Source: Candidatus Hydrogenedentota bacterium (lineage in GTDB: Bacteria; Hydrogenedentota; Hydrogenedentia; Hydrogenedentales; CAITNO01). Taken from it: 62,051 nucleotides of DNA. Shown here one piece after another: positions 17,757-25,917 of the stretch. The stretch is taken from the NCBI GenBank assembly GCA_018056705.1, contig JAGPFE010000017.1, forward strand, positions 1 through 62,051. The letters run 5' to 3'. Under the pieces are notes generated by a model, which saw only the letters and a program-made list of their open reading frames with translations, searched no databases and was not told the DNA's origin. Each line of letters starts with the position of its first letter. Positions within the stretch are counted from its first letter, which is position 1. Position numbers and translations under genes: made by a program.

Positions 17757-19712
17757 TTATTCAACCCGTTTCACGCTGGCGCCTACAATAAACACCGGTT
17801 GGCCCGCTCTCAGGGACAGAACGATTGTACAGGAGTTCCTTCCGATCGGTATCGGCTCTCCCATCAGGTTAAACGCGCGCGCTGGCGACCGGTCGCAGAT
17901 CACCCGCGCCGTCATATCCTGGTCCGACCACACGGCCGCGCCTGTGCCCGAGCGCAACGCCCGAACACCATCCCGTTTACAGGGTACCGGTTCGGGTTTG
18001 CCCTCGCCCAGGGTAAGGCACACCGAGGCCAGTGCGCGGAATGCCGGCTTCGGCGAAAAATCCTGGTAAAGTACCCCGAAGTTATGCTCGAACACGAAGG
18101 GATCTGACCCGTCGTTCCGCAGGTCGTACCACCCCATGTTCTGGCACGCCCCCGACCACACGGCAGCCAGATAACTCCGGGCAAGCAGTGTTGCCTGCGA
18201 CCGCTCACTCACTCCCGCCGCGTGGGTGGACCATCCCATTTCCGTGATCCAGACGGGCCGATTGCCAACCTGTTCAGCCACGCGTCGCAATTCCCGGGCG
18301 AACTGGTCCTCGTTCAGGTCGCGCCGATAGGGATGGATGGTCAGGATATCAAACGGCGCCCCCGCGTCGAGGACCTGCTGAATGAAATTCCGATCGATGC
18401 CGGCCGTGGAACACCCCAGTACGTGGGCGTCGGGATCTTCCTCCTTGATCGCGGCGTAGCACCGTTTCAGCAACAGGGGATACAGTTCTTTGGGGCCGCT
18501 CCAGAAGAAGATGTTGGGCTCGTTGTATATTTCCCAGTACTTGACACGGTCTTTAAAATGCCGTACCACGGCCCGGGCCCAGCGACAGAAATCATCGATC
18601 CCTTTTTCGGTGTAGGGATCGGTAAATCGTCCCCAGTAACACAGCAGGCCATAGACGCTGATCCCGTTGCGGTGGGCCGCCGACACGACGGAATCGTAGA
18701 AGTTGAAATCGTATTGTCCAGGCGCGATTTCCGTGTTGGCCCAACTGAACTCCTCGCGGCTCCACTTGACGCCGGCTTTGCGGGCGATCGCCGCTACCTT
18801 GTCATGGTCATCGGGTCCGTAGCGATACAGGTAGACTCCCATGCCCCAGGGGGATTCCGGGCGTAGCAGCGTATCGCCTCCATCGGGCAGGTCGCGGGTA
18901 TGGCAGACGCGCCCCGTAACCGGGGGTAGGTCCTCACGGTTGGGTCGGAACTGCGCGAGGACCTCGGTAAAATTGAGGTGATCGGGGATGGCGACATTGA
19001 AGACCAATTCCTGGCAGGCGCCGCCGCCGGGAAGCATCCAGGCCTGGGAGACCGGTTCGTTCAGGGGACGTTCCTCCCAGTCCACCTGTCGTATTTCCAG
19101 GGTTCCCATGACGTCCTCAGGGGCCAGGTTCCAGGCCTGAATCCGCATGGAGCGACGGGAGCCCACCGGGGATTGGGCCCATTCGGCCCACAAGACCAGT
19201 TGTCGATCCCGGGATATCCGGGTGGCGCATTCAATCCGGTCCAGCACCGCGACCGGCGGGGCGGGGGACGATTCCGGCGGAACCAGCCACAATTCAATCA
19301 ACTGCAGGGGATAGGTGACATGCTGTTCTTCCGCGCCGCTATGTTCCCAGCCATCGGGTGGCGGGGGGAAAACGAGGGCCTGGGTTCCCCCGGACAGGGG
19401 ATCGCTTACCCGGCGGAAGGTCTGAAAATGAGATACCAGGGCCATGCCTACGCGCGATCCGGGCGTGGCCTGCCGGATATGAATTTCGATGGCTTCGGGC
19501 TCACCAAACAGAGACAGTCGGGGATGCCGGGCTCCCTCGGGGCCCAGTGTCCGGCCGTCGTCTCCCAGGCCGGAAAAGCCGCTTTCACCGGAAAAGTCCG
19601 TTATGACGTACCGCCCGGGGATTTTGTCGGAAGCCGGTGTGTCCGCGAACGCCCCCAGGGGAACCGTTACCATGACCATGCAGGAAATCCATAACCACCC
19701 GGTGTTACGCAT
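17757..19712 (-). CDS. Secreted glycoside hydrolase, clan GH-A (GH39/GH5-like)
   Basis: Retaining glycosidase with a TIM barrel. A signal peptide is followed by a beta-rich N-terminal region (to about 280), a barrel from about 285 (WGMGVYLYRYG), the acid/base glutamate in EIYNEPN (Glu398), the nucleophile in WITEMGW (Glu491), and a small C-terminal beta domain. The spacing of the two glutamates fits clan GH-A. The substrate cannot be assigned; xylosidase- and cellulase-like members share these motifs. The ribosome site AAAAGGA precedes the ATG. It lies downstream of a DUF4177-type gene, from which a probable terminator separates it. Confidence 0.85.
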   Translation of the reverse strand: MRNTGWLWISCMVMVTVPLGAFADTPASDKIPGRYVITDFSGESGFSGLGDDGRTLGPEGARHPRLSLFGEPEAIEIHIRQATPGSRVGMALVSHFQTFRRVSDPLSGGTQALVFPPPPDGWEHSGAEEQHVTYPLQLIELWLVPPESSPAPPVAVLDRIECATRISRDRQLVLWAEWAQSPVGSRRSMRIQAWNLAPEDVMGTLEIRQVDWEERPLNEPVSQAWMLPGGGACQELVFNVAIPDHLNFTEVLAQFRPNREDLPPVTGRVCHTRDLPDGGDTLLRPESPWGMGVYLYRYGPDDHDKVAAIARKAGVKWSREEFSWANTEIAPGQYDFNFYDSVVSAAHRNGISVYGLLCYWGRFTDPYTEKGIDDFCRWARAVVRHFKDRVKYWEIYNEPNIFFWSGPKELYPLLLKRCYAAIKEEDPDAHVLGCSTAGIDRNFIQQVLDAGAPFDILTIHPYRRDLNEDQFARELRRVAEQVGNRPVWITEMGWSTHAAGVSERSQATLLARSYLAAVWSGACQNMGWYDLRNDGSDPFVFEHNFGVLYQDFSPKPAFRALASVCLTLGEGKPEPVPCKRDGVRALRSGTGAAVWSDQDMTARVICDRSPARAFNLMGEPIPIGRNSCTIVLSLRAGQPVFIVGASVKRVE

Positions 19713-19736
19713 AGATCAGATTCCTTTTACGGGGCG

Positions 19737-19773
19737 AAAAAAAACACCCACCTCCCCAGGAATGGAGAAATGT
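19737..19773 (-). terminator. Possible terminator after the DUF4177-like gene
   Basis: Read on the minus strand, a CTCC/GGAG hairpin with imperfect outer pairs is followed by eight T (19744 down to 19737). The stem is weak; the T-run is clear. It would end the operon that starts at 23032 and insulate the glycoside hydrolase gene. Confidence 0.45.
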
Positions 19774-19789
19774 CTACCGCCGGAATGCT

Positions 19790-19957
19790 TCACGCGTCTT
19801 TTTTCGGCGCGTCTTCTTTTTCGATGATAATCAGGAAATCGTTGTAACTGCTGCTGTGGTTGGCCGTGATGGAAACCACTTTCCAGCCCTGGGCCAGCAG
19901 TTCATTCAATTCTTTCTGGCCCGTCCCATTGGACTGAATGATCACCGAACGCTGCAT
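19790..19957 (-). CDS. Small DUF4177-like protein
   Basis: A 55-residue cytosolic protein: MQRSVIIQS..., ELNELLAQGWKVVSITA, then FLIIIEKE. The pattern of a strand, a helix with LxxLLxxGWxVV, and a strand matches the DUF4177 fold of small orphan proteins. The ATG at 19957 has an excellent AGGAGG 8 bases upstream, so the longer frame through aroD is not the gene. It ends in a basic/acidic tail (EDAPKKDA). It is the last gene of the minus-strand operon after aroD, 14 bp away. Function unknown. Confidence 0.75.
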   Translation of the reverse strand: MQRSVIIQSNGTGQKELNELLAQGWKVVSITANHSSSYNDFLIIIEKEDAPKKDA

Positions 19958-19971
19958 GGTATTGCCTCCTG

Positions 19972-20700
19972 TCATGAAGAACCGTTTCCGACGACTCCTC
20001 CCTGGATCTGTTCCAGCAGGGTCGTCAATTCCCTGTGATTCAACTGTCCCGGCGCGCTGGCCGTGCCGAGATATGTATAGGTTACCAGAGACCCGAGGAA
20101 TGGGAAAAGCAGGCGCGTGGGCCGCCCGGCGGGGCCCATACCCAGCACGATCATGGGCGTCGTTTCCCGGGAACACAGGAAAGCGGCCAGTCGCCGCGTG
20201 TCCGCCTGGGTGTGGCACCATGCCGCGATTTTCAGGATATCCGCGCCGGTTTTCCTGAACTCATCGAGCAGGGCTTCCAGCGTGGCCGCTTCTGGCGTTT
20301 CGTTGAAATTATGATAAGAGGCGATGACCGTTCTACCGCGCGCTTTCGCGGCATGGGTGATATCCATGACGATGGGGGCACGCAGTTCCACGTCTACCGC
20401 GTCGGCCATGGGCATTAACTGGAAATACCGCTCCATCCGGGCCGGTTCATTTCCGGGCCATCGTCCACCTTCTTCGCTTTGCCGGATGGTCAGCAGCACG
20501 GGCCTTGGACGCAACTGGTCCAGGTACCAGTCAACGCGAGAAGAAAGGGGATCCGGAAAAAGGTCCGCCCGGATTTCCAGCAGGTCCACCCCTTCCCCGA
20601 GCGCGGCATCGATCTCCGCGGGATCCGTGAAACCGGAGATGGCGGCGGCTACCCTGGGCCGATCGCCCAGGACGCAGGATCCTATCCGCAAGGTGTTCAC
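19972..20700 (-). CDS. aroD: 3-dehydroquinate dehydratase, type I
   Basis: Third step of the shikimate pathway: 3-dehydroquinate to 3-dehydroshikimate through a Schiff base. LLEIRADLF (about residues 40-48) provides the substrate Glu and Arg. SYHNFNETP (about 127-135) holds the catalytic His. DILKIAAW (about 154-161) holds the Schiff-base Lys. GPAGRPTRLLFPFLGS and the final SAPGQL form the closing loop. At 242 residues it is a standalone enzyme. Its start overlaps the stop of the acyltransferase gene by 4 bases (ATGA), so it is translationally coupled. No other aro genes are nearby. Confidence 0.93.
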   Translation of the reverse strand: MNTLRIGSCVLGDRPRVAAAISGFTDPAEIDAALGEGVDLLEIRADLFPDPLSSRVDWYLDQLRPRPVLLTIRQSEEGGRWPGNEPARMERYFQLMPMADAVDVELRAPIVMDITHAAKARGRTVIASYHNFNETPEAATLEALLDEFRKTGADILKIAAWCHTQADTRRLAAFLCSRETTPMIVLGMGPAGRPTRLLFPFLGSLVTYTYLGTASAPGQLNHRELTTLLEQIQGGVVGNGSS

Positions 20701-21650
20701 CCTGATGCATCTCCTTCTTCGGGGGCTTTACGCGCGCGGCGCGCCTTGCGTTCGGCCCATTCCCGTTCCAGCCGATCCCGGGTTCGCCATCGGCGGTGCA
20801 TCCATAGCCACTGTTCCGGACACGCCCGGACGTGTTTTTCCAGGGCATCCTGAATACGCTGGGTGGTCAGCCGAAGATCCTCCAGGGGATCCCCCGTTTC
20901 CGCGGGTTCGATGGGGGGTTCAAAGGCCAGCACGTACCGGCCGCCAGGCTGACGGGTCATGAACACCGGGTGAATCGGTACCCGGGCGCGCCGCGCGATG
21001 AGGGCTGGCCCGGCCGTGGCCCAGCACGGCTGGCCGAAAAAGGTCACGGGCACCCCGTTTTCCCTGGGGCTCTGGTCGGCAAGGATACCTGCCGCGCCCC
21101 GGTTTCGCAGCCAGTTGAGCAGGGAGCCGAGGGCGTTGTCCTTGCCGAAGGTCTCCACGTTTCCGGACCGGCGCACGCCATCGATCAACCGGTCGAGGCG
21201 GGGATCGTCAAAAGGCCGGACTACCAGGGCCACCTTGAGTCCCACGGCCGCTCCAGCGGGCCCCAGCCATTCCCAGTTACCAAAATGGGCGCTTACGAAG
21301 ATGGCGCCCCGATCTCGATCGATGTGTTCCAGGCCGGTCACGTCGAACAGGTTACGCCCCTCGGGGGTGGCCAGTTCGGGAATCCGGCAGAATTCCGCGG
21401 CCACGATGCCCAGGTTTTCCACGGCTCCTCGCAGGATTGCCTGTTTTTCAACCGGCGTGAGGGCATCGCCATAGGCGAGGTCCAGGTTTGCGGAACCGAT
21501 TGCGCGCACCCGGGGAACGACGCGTCCAGCCAGGCCGGCCATGGCCAGGCCCAGGCGTCGGGCGGTGGGAGGCGGCAGGCGCCGCACCACGCCGAAGGCC
21601 GCGCGGGTCAAGGATCCGTAGACCCGGTGTCTGAACGCGCCCGTTGCCAC
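20697..21650 (-). CDS. Lipid A biosynthesis lauroyl/myristoyl acyltransferase (LpxL/HtrB-like)
   Basis: Inner-membrane enzyme adding a secondary acyl chain to Kdo2-lipid IVA or a related LPS acceptor. SAHFGNWEW (about residues 121-129) is the HX4(D/E)-type catalytic motif. ADQSPRENGVPVTFFGQP is the family block that follows. The C-terminus QWLWMHRRWRTR is typical. At 317 residues the length is normal. It starts 2 bp after the metallo-hydrolase stop and couples to aroD. This is the best single sign that the organism has an outer membrane with lipid A. The chain preference cannot be read from sequence. Confidence 0.92.
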   Translation of the reverse strand: MATGAFRHRVYGSLTRAAFGVVRRLPPPTARRLGLAMAGLAGRVVPRVRAIGSANLDLAYGDALTPVEKQAILRGAVENLGIVAAEFCRIPELATPEGRNLFDVTGLEHIDRDRGAIFVSAHFGNWEWLGPAGAAVGLKVALVVRPFDDPRLDRLIDGVRRSGNVETFGKDNALGSLLNWLRNRGAAGILADQSPRENGVPVTFFGQPCWATAGPALIARRARVPIHPVFMTRQPGGRYVLAFEPPIEPAETGDPLEDLRLTTQRIQDALEKHVRACPEQWLWMHRRWRTRDRLEREWAERKARRARKAPEEGDASG

Positions 21651-21652
21651 CC

Positions 21653-23032
21653 TCAGGCCTCCAGGGTTACCGTCTGGCCGATCATGGGCACGCAGGAAAC
21701 ACCGCCGTTCCCGGTATTAGCCCGCATCCATGCCAGGGCGTCGGGATCGCCGTGAATGTACACGATGTTTTTCGGGTTGAACCGATCGATGATTTCCGCC
21801 AGTTCGGAACGGGTAGCGTGGGCACTGAACCGGAAGGAGCGGACTTCCGCGGGCCCCTTGGGAACGGGAGGCTTGTCCAGTTCGAACTGGATCGGGTCCC
21901 CCTGGGCCGCGTGGAGCAGCTTGTACCCCGGCGTTTCGGGGTCCAGGTATCCCACGAAAAAGATACCATGCCGTTCTTCCCGGGTCATCGCCGCGGCGAG
22001 CACGGCGGAAGGGGTGTTTTCGAGCATCATGCCCGAGGTGGCCACGATGATGCATGGCCTGGCCAGCAGGTTCCGGATTTCCCCGGGTTCCGCGACGACG
22101 TTATTCATGCGTTTGAACATGTCCAGGGGCCGCAACCAGGCTCCTGGTTTCAGGTGGTCGCTGAACTTGTCGTATACCTCGTAGATGGCCCGTCCCAGCC
22201 CCGCGGTGTAAATGTCTGCCGGGGCGATCCGACCCGTTTCCCGCAAGTGGGCGAGGAGGTTGACCATTTCCTGGGTGCGGCCCAGGGCGAAACTGGGAAT
22301 GAGCACGCATCCTCCCCGCCGGATCACCTGGTCCACGGCGCGGGCGAGGCGGTTGGTCTCTTCCGTGAAGGGGAAGTGCTTGCCTTCATCGGTTCCGCCC
22401 TGGGTGGACTCGATGATCAGCGTGTCGACGCGGATGTTGCGGCGTGGAAAGCGCGCGCCTCCGAGCAGGAATTGCGGCTTCCGGCACACGTCGCCGGTGT
22501 AATACAGCGTGTGGCCCGGGAACTGGATCAGGATACCCGCGCTGCCCAGCACGTGTCCCGCTTCGTGAAACGAAACCTCCACCGGTACCGGGGCCTGGAC
22601 AAAGAAAGGCCGGCCGAAGGCCACCCCCGTCATGTGTCGTATGAAAAAGTTAACGTCGTAGTGATCATAGAGAGGGTACTCGGAAATGCCGCGTTCCTTG
22701 GCGAGGGCCTCCATGACCGAAACGCTGTTGTGCAGCATCCGGTCCATCAGGATGACGGTGGGATCCGAGGCATACCCCTTGACGCCGGGAAACATTTTTC
22801 CCAGCATGGGAGCCGCCCCGCAGTGGTCCACGTGGGCGTGGGTGAACAGGCAGGCATGAGGCGGCCGGTTCAGCAGGGATAGCGCGGGCAGGGTTTCCGG
22901 CCCCTCTTTCTTGGGATGGGTGCCGCAGTCCAGCAGGATCCGGGCGCCACTGCAGGAGACCTCGTACGCGTTCGCGCCTACTTCGCCGCCACCGCCCAGC
23001 ACGGTCAGAGAAAGCGTACCATTCTGGTTCAT
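21653..23032 (-). CDS. Metallo-beta-lactamase fold, beta-CASP family hydrolase
   Basis: Probable RNA-processing nuclease relative (YSH1/CPSF-like bacterial group). Motif 2 is THAHVDHCG (about residue 65), the next metal histidine is in EAGHVLGSA (about 158), and TGDV follows. The beta-CASP insert ends at IIVATSGMM. RFSAHATRSEL gives a further metal histidine, and IVYIHGDPDAL the last (motif C). At 459 residues it has the usual length. A TATACT box ends only 8 bp before the ATG and there is no Shine-Dalgarno, so the message may be leaderless. It is the first gene of the operon with lpxL and aroD. Confidence 0.9.
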   Translation of the reverse strand: MNQNGTLSLTVLGGGGEVGANAYEVSCSGARILLDCGTHPKKEGPETLPALSLLNRPPHACLFTHAHVDHCGAAPMLGKMFPGVKGYASDPTVILMDRMLHNSVSVMEALAKERGISEYPLYDHYDVNFFIRHMTGVAFGRPFFVQAPVPVEVSFHEAGHVLGSAGILIQFPGHTLYYTGDVCRKPQFLLGGARFPRRNIRVDTLIIESTQGGTDEGKHFPFTEETNRLARAVDQVIRRGGCVLIPSFALGRTQEMVNLLAHLRETGRIAPADIYTAGLGRAIYEVYDKFSDHLKPGAWLRPLDMFKRMNNVVAEPGEIRNLLARPCIIVATSGMMLENTPSAVLAAAMTREERHGIFFVGYLDPETPGYKLLHAAQGDPIQFELDKPPVPKGPAEVRSFRFSAHATRSELAEIIDRFNPKNIVYIHGDPDALAWMRANTGNGGVSCVPMIGQTVTLEA

Positions 23033-23040
23033 AATTGTTC

Positions 23041-23046
23041 AGTATA
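23041..23046 (-). promoter_or_regulatory. -10 box of a probable leaderless transcript
   Basis: Minus strand TATACT, then 8 bases, then the ATG at 23032. Start of transcription 6-8 bases below the box would fall at or beside the start codon. The -35 region is poor (TTTCCC at 17 bp). Confidence 0.4.
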
Positions 23047-23161
23047 CCAAAGTCCGGGCGGACGGGAAAATGGCCGGACGGAGACGACCGGGGAGAGGAT
23101 TGGGCTATGATAGCGGGACGGAACATCACGAACCCTGCGGGCCGGGTAAGCGGTAATAAAC

Positions 23162-24631
23162 ATGTGTTCAGACTGTAACGCAACGGTGGTACTGGCCACG
23201 GCCAACGCCCGCTATACCCATGCCAGCCTGGGACTGCGGTGCCTGGCCGACGCCCTGCGTTCCGTGCCCTGCCGGGTGGAGACCTTCGAATTCACCCTCG
23301 ATCATTCCCCGTGGGACATCGCTGAGGCGATCTTGCGGCGCGCGCCCAGGATAGTGGGGCTCGGCGTGTACATTTGGAATGTCCGCCTGATGGCAGACGC
23401 GGCCTGGATCCTGAAGGCGGCTCGTCCGGACCTCCTGCTGATCGGGGGAGGACCAGAACTCTTCCGGGAACCCGACGCCTTTCCGGCCTTTGATGCCCTG
23501 GACGCGGTGATCTGTGGCGAAGGGGAGCAGGTATGCCCCGATCTGGTTCGTGACGCGCTCCAGGGGCGTCCTCTGGACCGGAAGGTGCTGGAAGCCCCAC
23601 CCGTTCCAGATGAACGTATTCCGCTACCCGTGGACCTGTATACCGACGAGGACCTGGCCAGGCGCACGGTTTACCTGGAAACCAGCCGGGGATGTCCTTG
23701 CCAGTGCGCGTACTGCCTGTCGGCTGTAGAAAAGGGGGTGCGTTACGTGCCGATTGAAAGGGTGGCCCGGGCGGTGGAAGAACTGTTGCGGCGAGGCGCG
23801 CGCCGGATAAAACTGGTGGATCGCACGTTCAACCTGGATCCCGGGCGGATGGCGGACGTACTTTCGCTGTTTCAGCCCGCCGATGCCTGGCCTGGCCTGT
23901 CGCTGCATCTCGAGATTCACCCGGGCTTTTTCCGGGAAGCGGAAATGCTGCCGCTGCTACGCGCTTTCCCGGACGGGGTGCTGCACCTGGAAGTGGGGAT
24001 ACAGTCGCTGAACCCGGTGACCCGCGAGGCCATCCGGCGTGGGGGAGACCCCGATCGGGATATCGAGGTGACGCGCCTGCTGCTGCGGAAGACGGGCGCC
24101 GACGTGCATGTCGACCTGATCGCTGGATTACCGTTCGATTCGGAGGCATCCATTCGGGAAGGCTTCGACCGGCTTTACGCCACGGGTGCCCATGAAGTTC
24201 AGTTGGGTATTCTCAAGCGGTTGCGGGGATCGCCGATCACGACAGCGCCCGGCGAGGATATCGTGTTCAATCCCGCGCCACCCTACGAAGTGATTCGGAC
24301 GCGCTGGCTTTCATGGGATGGCCTGGCCCGGACGCGCCAGGTGGCCCGGATGACCGACCTGTTCCATAACCGGGGACGTTTCCGTCACCTGTTACCCTGG
24401 GCACCCCTCGCGAGCGGATCCCCCTGGGCATGGTTTCTCGGGCTTGCCGGGCATGTGGCCGGACGTCATGGCGCGTTGCATGGCATCGCGCTGCCCGCCC
24501 AGGAGCGGTTGTTGCGGAGTTACCTGTCCACGTGTTTTGACGGTGCCGCGAGGTCGGAGGCCCTGGAACGTCTCGACGCGGACGCGCGGATCCGGATGTC
24601 CCGGGAAGAACGGCTTCCGGGTCAATCGTAA
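23162..24631 (+). CDS. B12-binding-type radical SAM protein (DUF4080-like)
   Basis: Large cobalamin-type radical SAM enzyme. Residues 8-140 form the Rossmann-like B12-binding domain (VVLATANARYTHASLGL ... GLGVYIWN ... LLIGGGPE). ETSRGCPCQCAYCLS (about residues 177-191) supplies the cluster cysteines in C-x3-C-x2-C. HLEVGIQSLNP is the fourth strand typical of the family. The C-terminal part matches what I recall of DUF4080. At 489 residues the length is normal. Reaction unknown; many relatives are methylases or C-C bond formers. It is transcribed divergently from the beta-CASP operon and its end overlaps the convergent GT2-TPR gene by 10 bases. Confidence 0.88.
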   Translation: MCSDCNATVVLATANARYTHASLGLRCLADALRSVPCRVETFEFTLDHSPWDIAEAILRRAPRIVGLGVYIWNVRLMADAAWILKAARPDLLLIGGGPELFREPDAFPAFDALDAVICGEGEQVCPDLVRDALQGRPLDRKVLEAPPVPDERIPLPVDLYTDEDLARRTVYLETSRGCPCQCAYCLSAVEKGVRYVPIERVARAVEELLRRGARRIKLVDRTFNLDPGRMADVLSLFQPADAWPGLSLHLEIHPGFFREAEMLPLLRAFPDGVLHLEVGIQSLNPVTREAIRRGGDPDRDIEVTRLLLRKTGADVHVDLIAGLPFDSEASIREGFDRLYATGAHEVQLGILKRLRGSPITTAPGEDIVFNPAPPYEVIRTRWLSWDGLARTRQVARMTDLFHNRGRFRHLLPWAPLASGSPWAWFLGLAGHVAGRHGALHGIALPAQERLLRSYLSTCFDGAARSEALERLDADARIRMSREERLPGQS

Positions 24632-25917
24632 AGAAAGGGCGCCAGGGTCCGGGCTTTTTCAATGAGTTGGGCGGCTCGTTCGTGCTGCCCGATCGCTTCG
24701 AGGTGGGTGGCCATCGCCTTGTAGAGGATCGGGTCTTCGGGATCCAGTTGCTGGGCTTCCAGCAGCAGGCGCAGGGCTTCCAGGGGCGAGGATTCCCGCG
24801 GGTCCGTGGCCTGGTGCCGCAAGGTCAAGGCGCGTAAACGGCGGGCAGGTTCCTCCAGGGATGGAAACTCGCGGACCGCGGCCTCGAGTTCCTGTCGCGC
24901 GGCGGCGGTTTCTCCTCGCAGGTCCAGCAGGCGCGCGCGGTACAACCGGGCCAGCACGAAACGAGGCTGCAGGGCAAGGGCCCGGTCGATCCAGCGTTCC
25001 GCCTCGGTCAGGTCACCATGCCGCAGGGCGATGGCCCCCAGGGCAAGGGGCGCGTGGGGCAGGTTTTCCGTTTCGGATGCGATGGCGCGCAGCAGGGTTT
25101 CCGCTTCCCGCAGGGCTCCCCGGTTCAGCAGGATGGTGGCAAGGGTGAACCGGGCGGGGAGGTATGCCGGGGAGACGGCAAGGGCGGCGCGGCACTCGGC
25201 TTCCGCGGTAACCGGGTCACCGCAGGCGAGGGCCTGTTCCGCGTAGTCATGCCGGGCCTTGGGATCGTCGGGATGCGCGGCGGCCTTGTCCCGGGCGATC
25301 GCGAGGTAAAGGGAAGCCTTTTTCCCCCGCCGGGTTGCTTCGGGGTCGTAACCGTAATGATGGATCATCACCGGCAGGGGACGAATGACCCCGCCCCGTT
25401 CGCGGATACTGGCTGCCAGGTTTTCGTGAATGGGCTCTCGGTACTCGAACCCCCGGCGCGTCCGGAACAGGCGGACAAGGGGAACGGGAAGGTAGCCGCT
25501 CCGACCGCGGGCCCATGGCGAATCCGGTGGAGCGGGGGTCCATCGCCAGGCGCGTGGATCGTCGCAGTAATTGGCCAGGGTAACCTCGAACGCGTCCGCG
25601 CCGTTGCCGTCCGCGTCCACGGCCTGGCGGATGAGGGCGGCACCTTCCGGGTCGAGTACTTCGTCGGCATCCAGGTGGAGCGCCCAGTCGCCGCTGGCCC
25701 GGCCCAGGGCGGCGTTCCGGGCGTCGGCGAAGTCGTTCCGCCAGGGCTGGTCAAACACGATCGCGCCGAATTGCCGAGCGATTTCGGGCGTGCCGTCCGT
25801 GGATCCCGTGTCGGCGATGACGATTTCATCGACGATGTGCCGCGCGGATTGCAGGCAGTCCGCCAGGCAATCCGCCTCGTCCCGCACAATCATTACCAGC
25901 GACAGTCGGGGGCTCAT
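24622..25917 (-). CDS. Glycosyltransferase family 2 with TPR C-terminus
   Basis: GT-A sugar transferase fused to TPRs. PRLSLVMIVRDEADCL opens the domain. DTGSTDGTPEIA (about residues 37-48) and the metal motif HLDADEVLDP (about 79-88) complete it, and a late HENL/HHYGYD loop follows. From about residue 205 about five TPR units run to the end. The same design occurs in SunS-like and other TPR glycosyltransferases that modify proteins. The ATG at 25917 overlaps the transglycosylase stop (ATGA). That rules out the longer frame, whose first 159 codons lie inside the transglycosylase gene. Confidence 0.88.
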   Translation of the reverse strand: MSPRLSLVMIVRDEADCLADCLQSARHIVDEIVIADTGSTDGTPEIARQFGAIVFDQPWRNDFADARNAALGRASGDWALHLDADEVLDPEGAALIRQAVDADGNGADAFEVTLANYCDDPRAWRWTPAPPDSPWARGRSGYLPVPLVRLFRTRRGFEYREPIHENLAASIRERGGVIRPLPVMIHHYGYDPEATRRGKKASLYLAIARDKAAAHPDDPKARHDYAEQALACGDPVTAEAECRAALAVSPAYLPARFTLATILLNRGALREAETLLRAIASETENLPHAPLALGAIALRHGDLTEAERWIDRALALQPRFVLARLYRARLLDLRGETAAARQELEAAVREFPSLEEPARRLRALTLRHQATDPRESSPLEALRLLLEAQQLDPEDPILYKAMATHLEAIGQHERAAQLIEKARTLAPFLYD

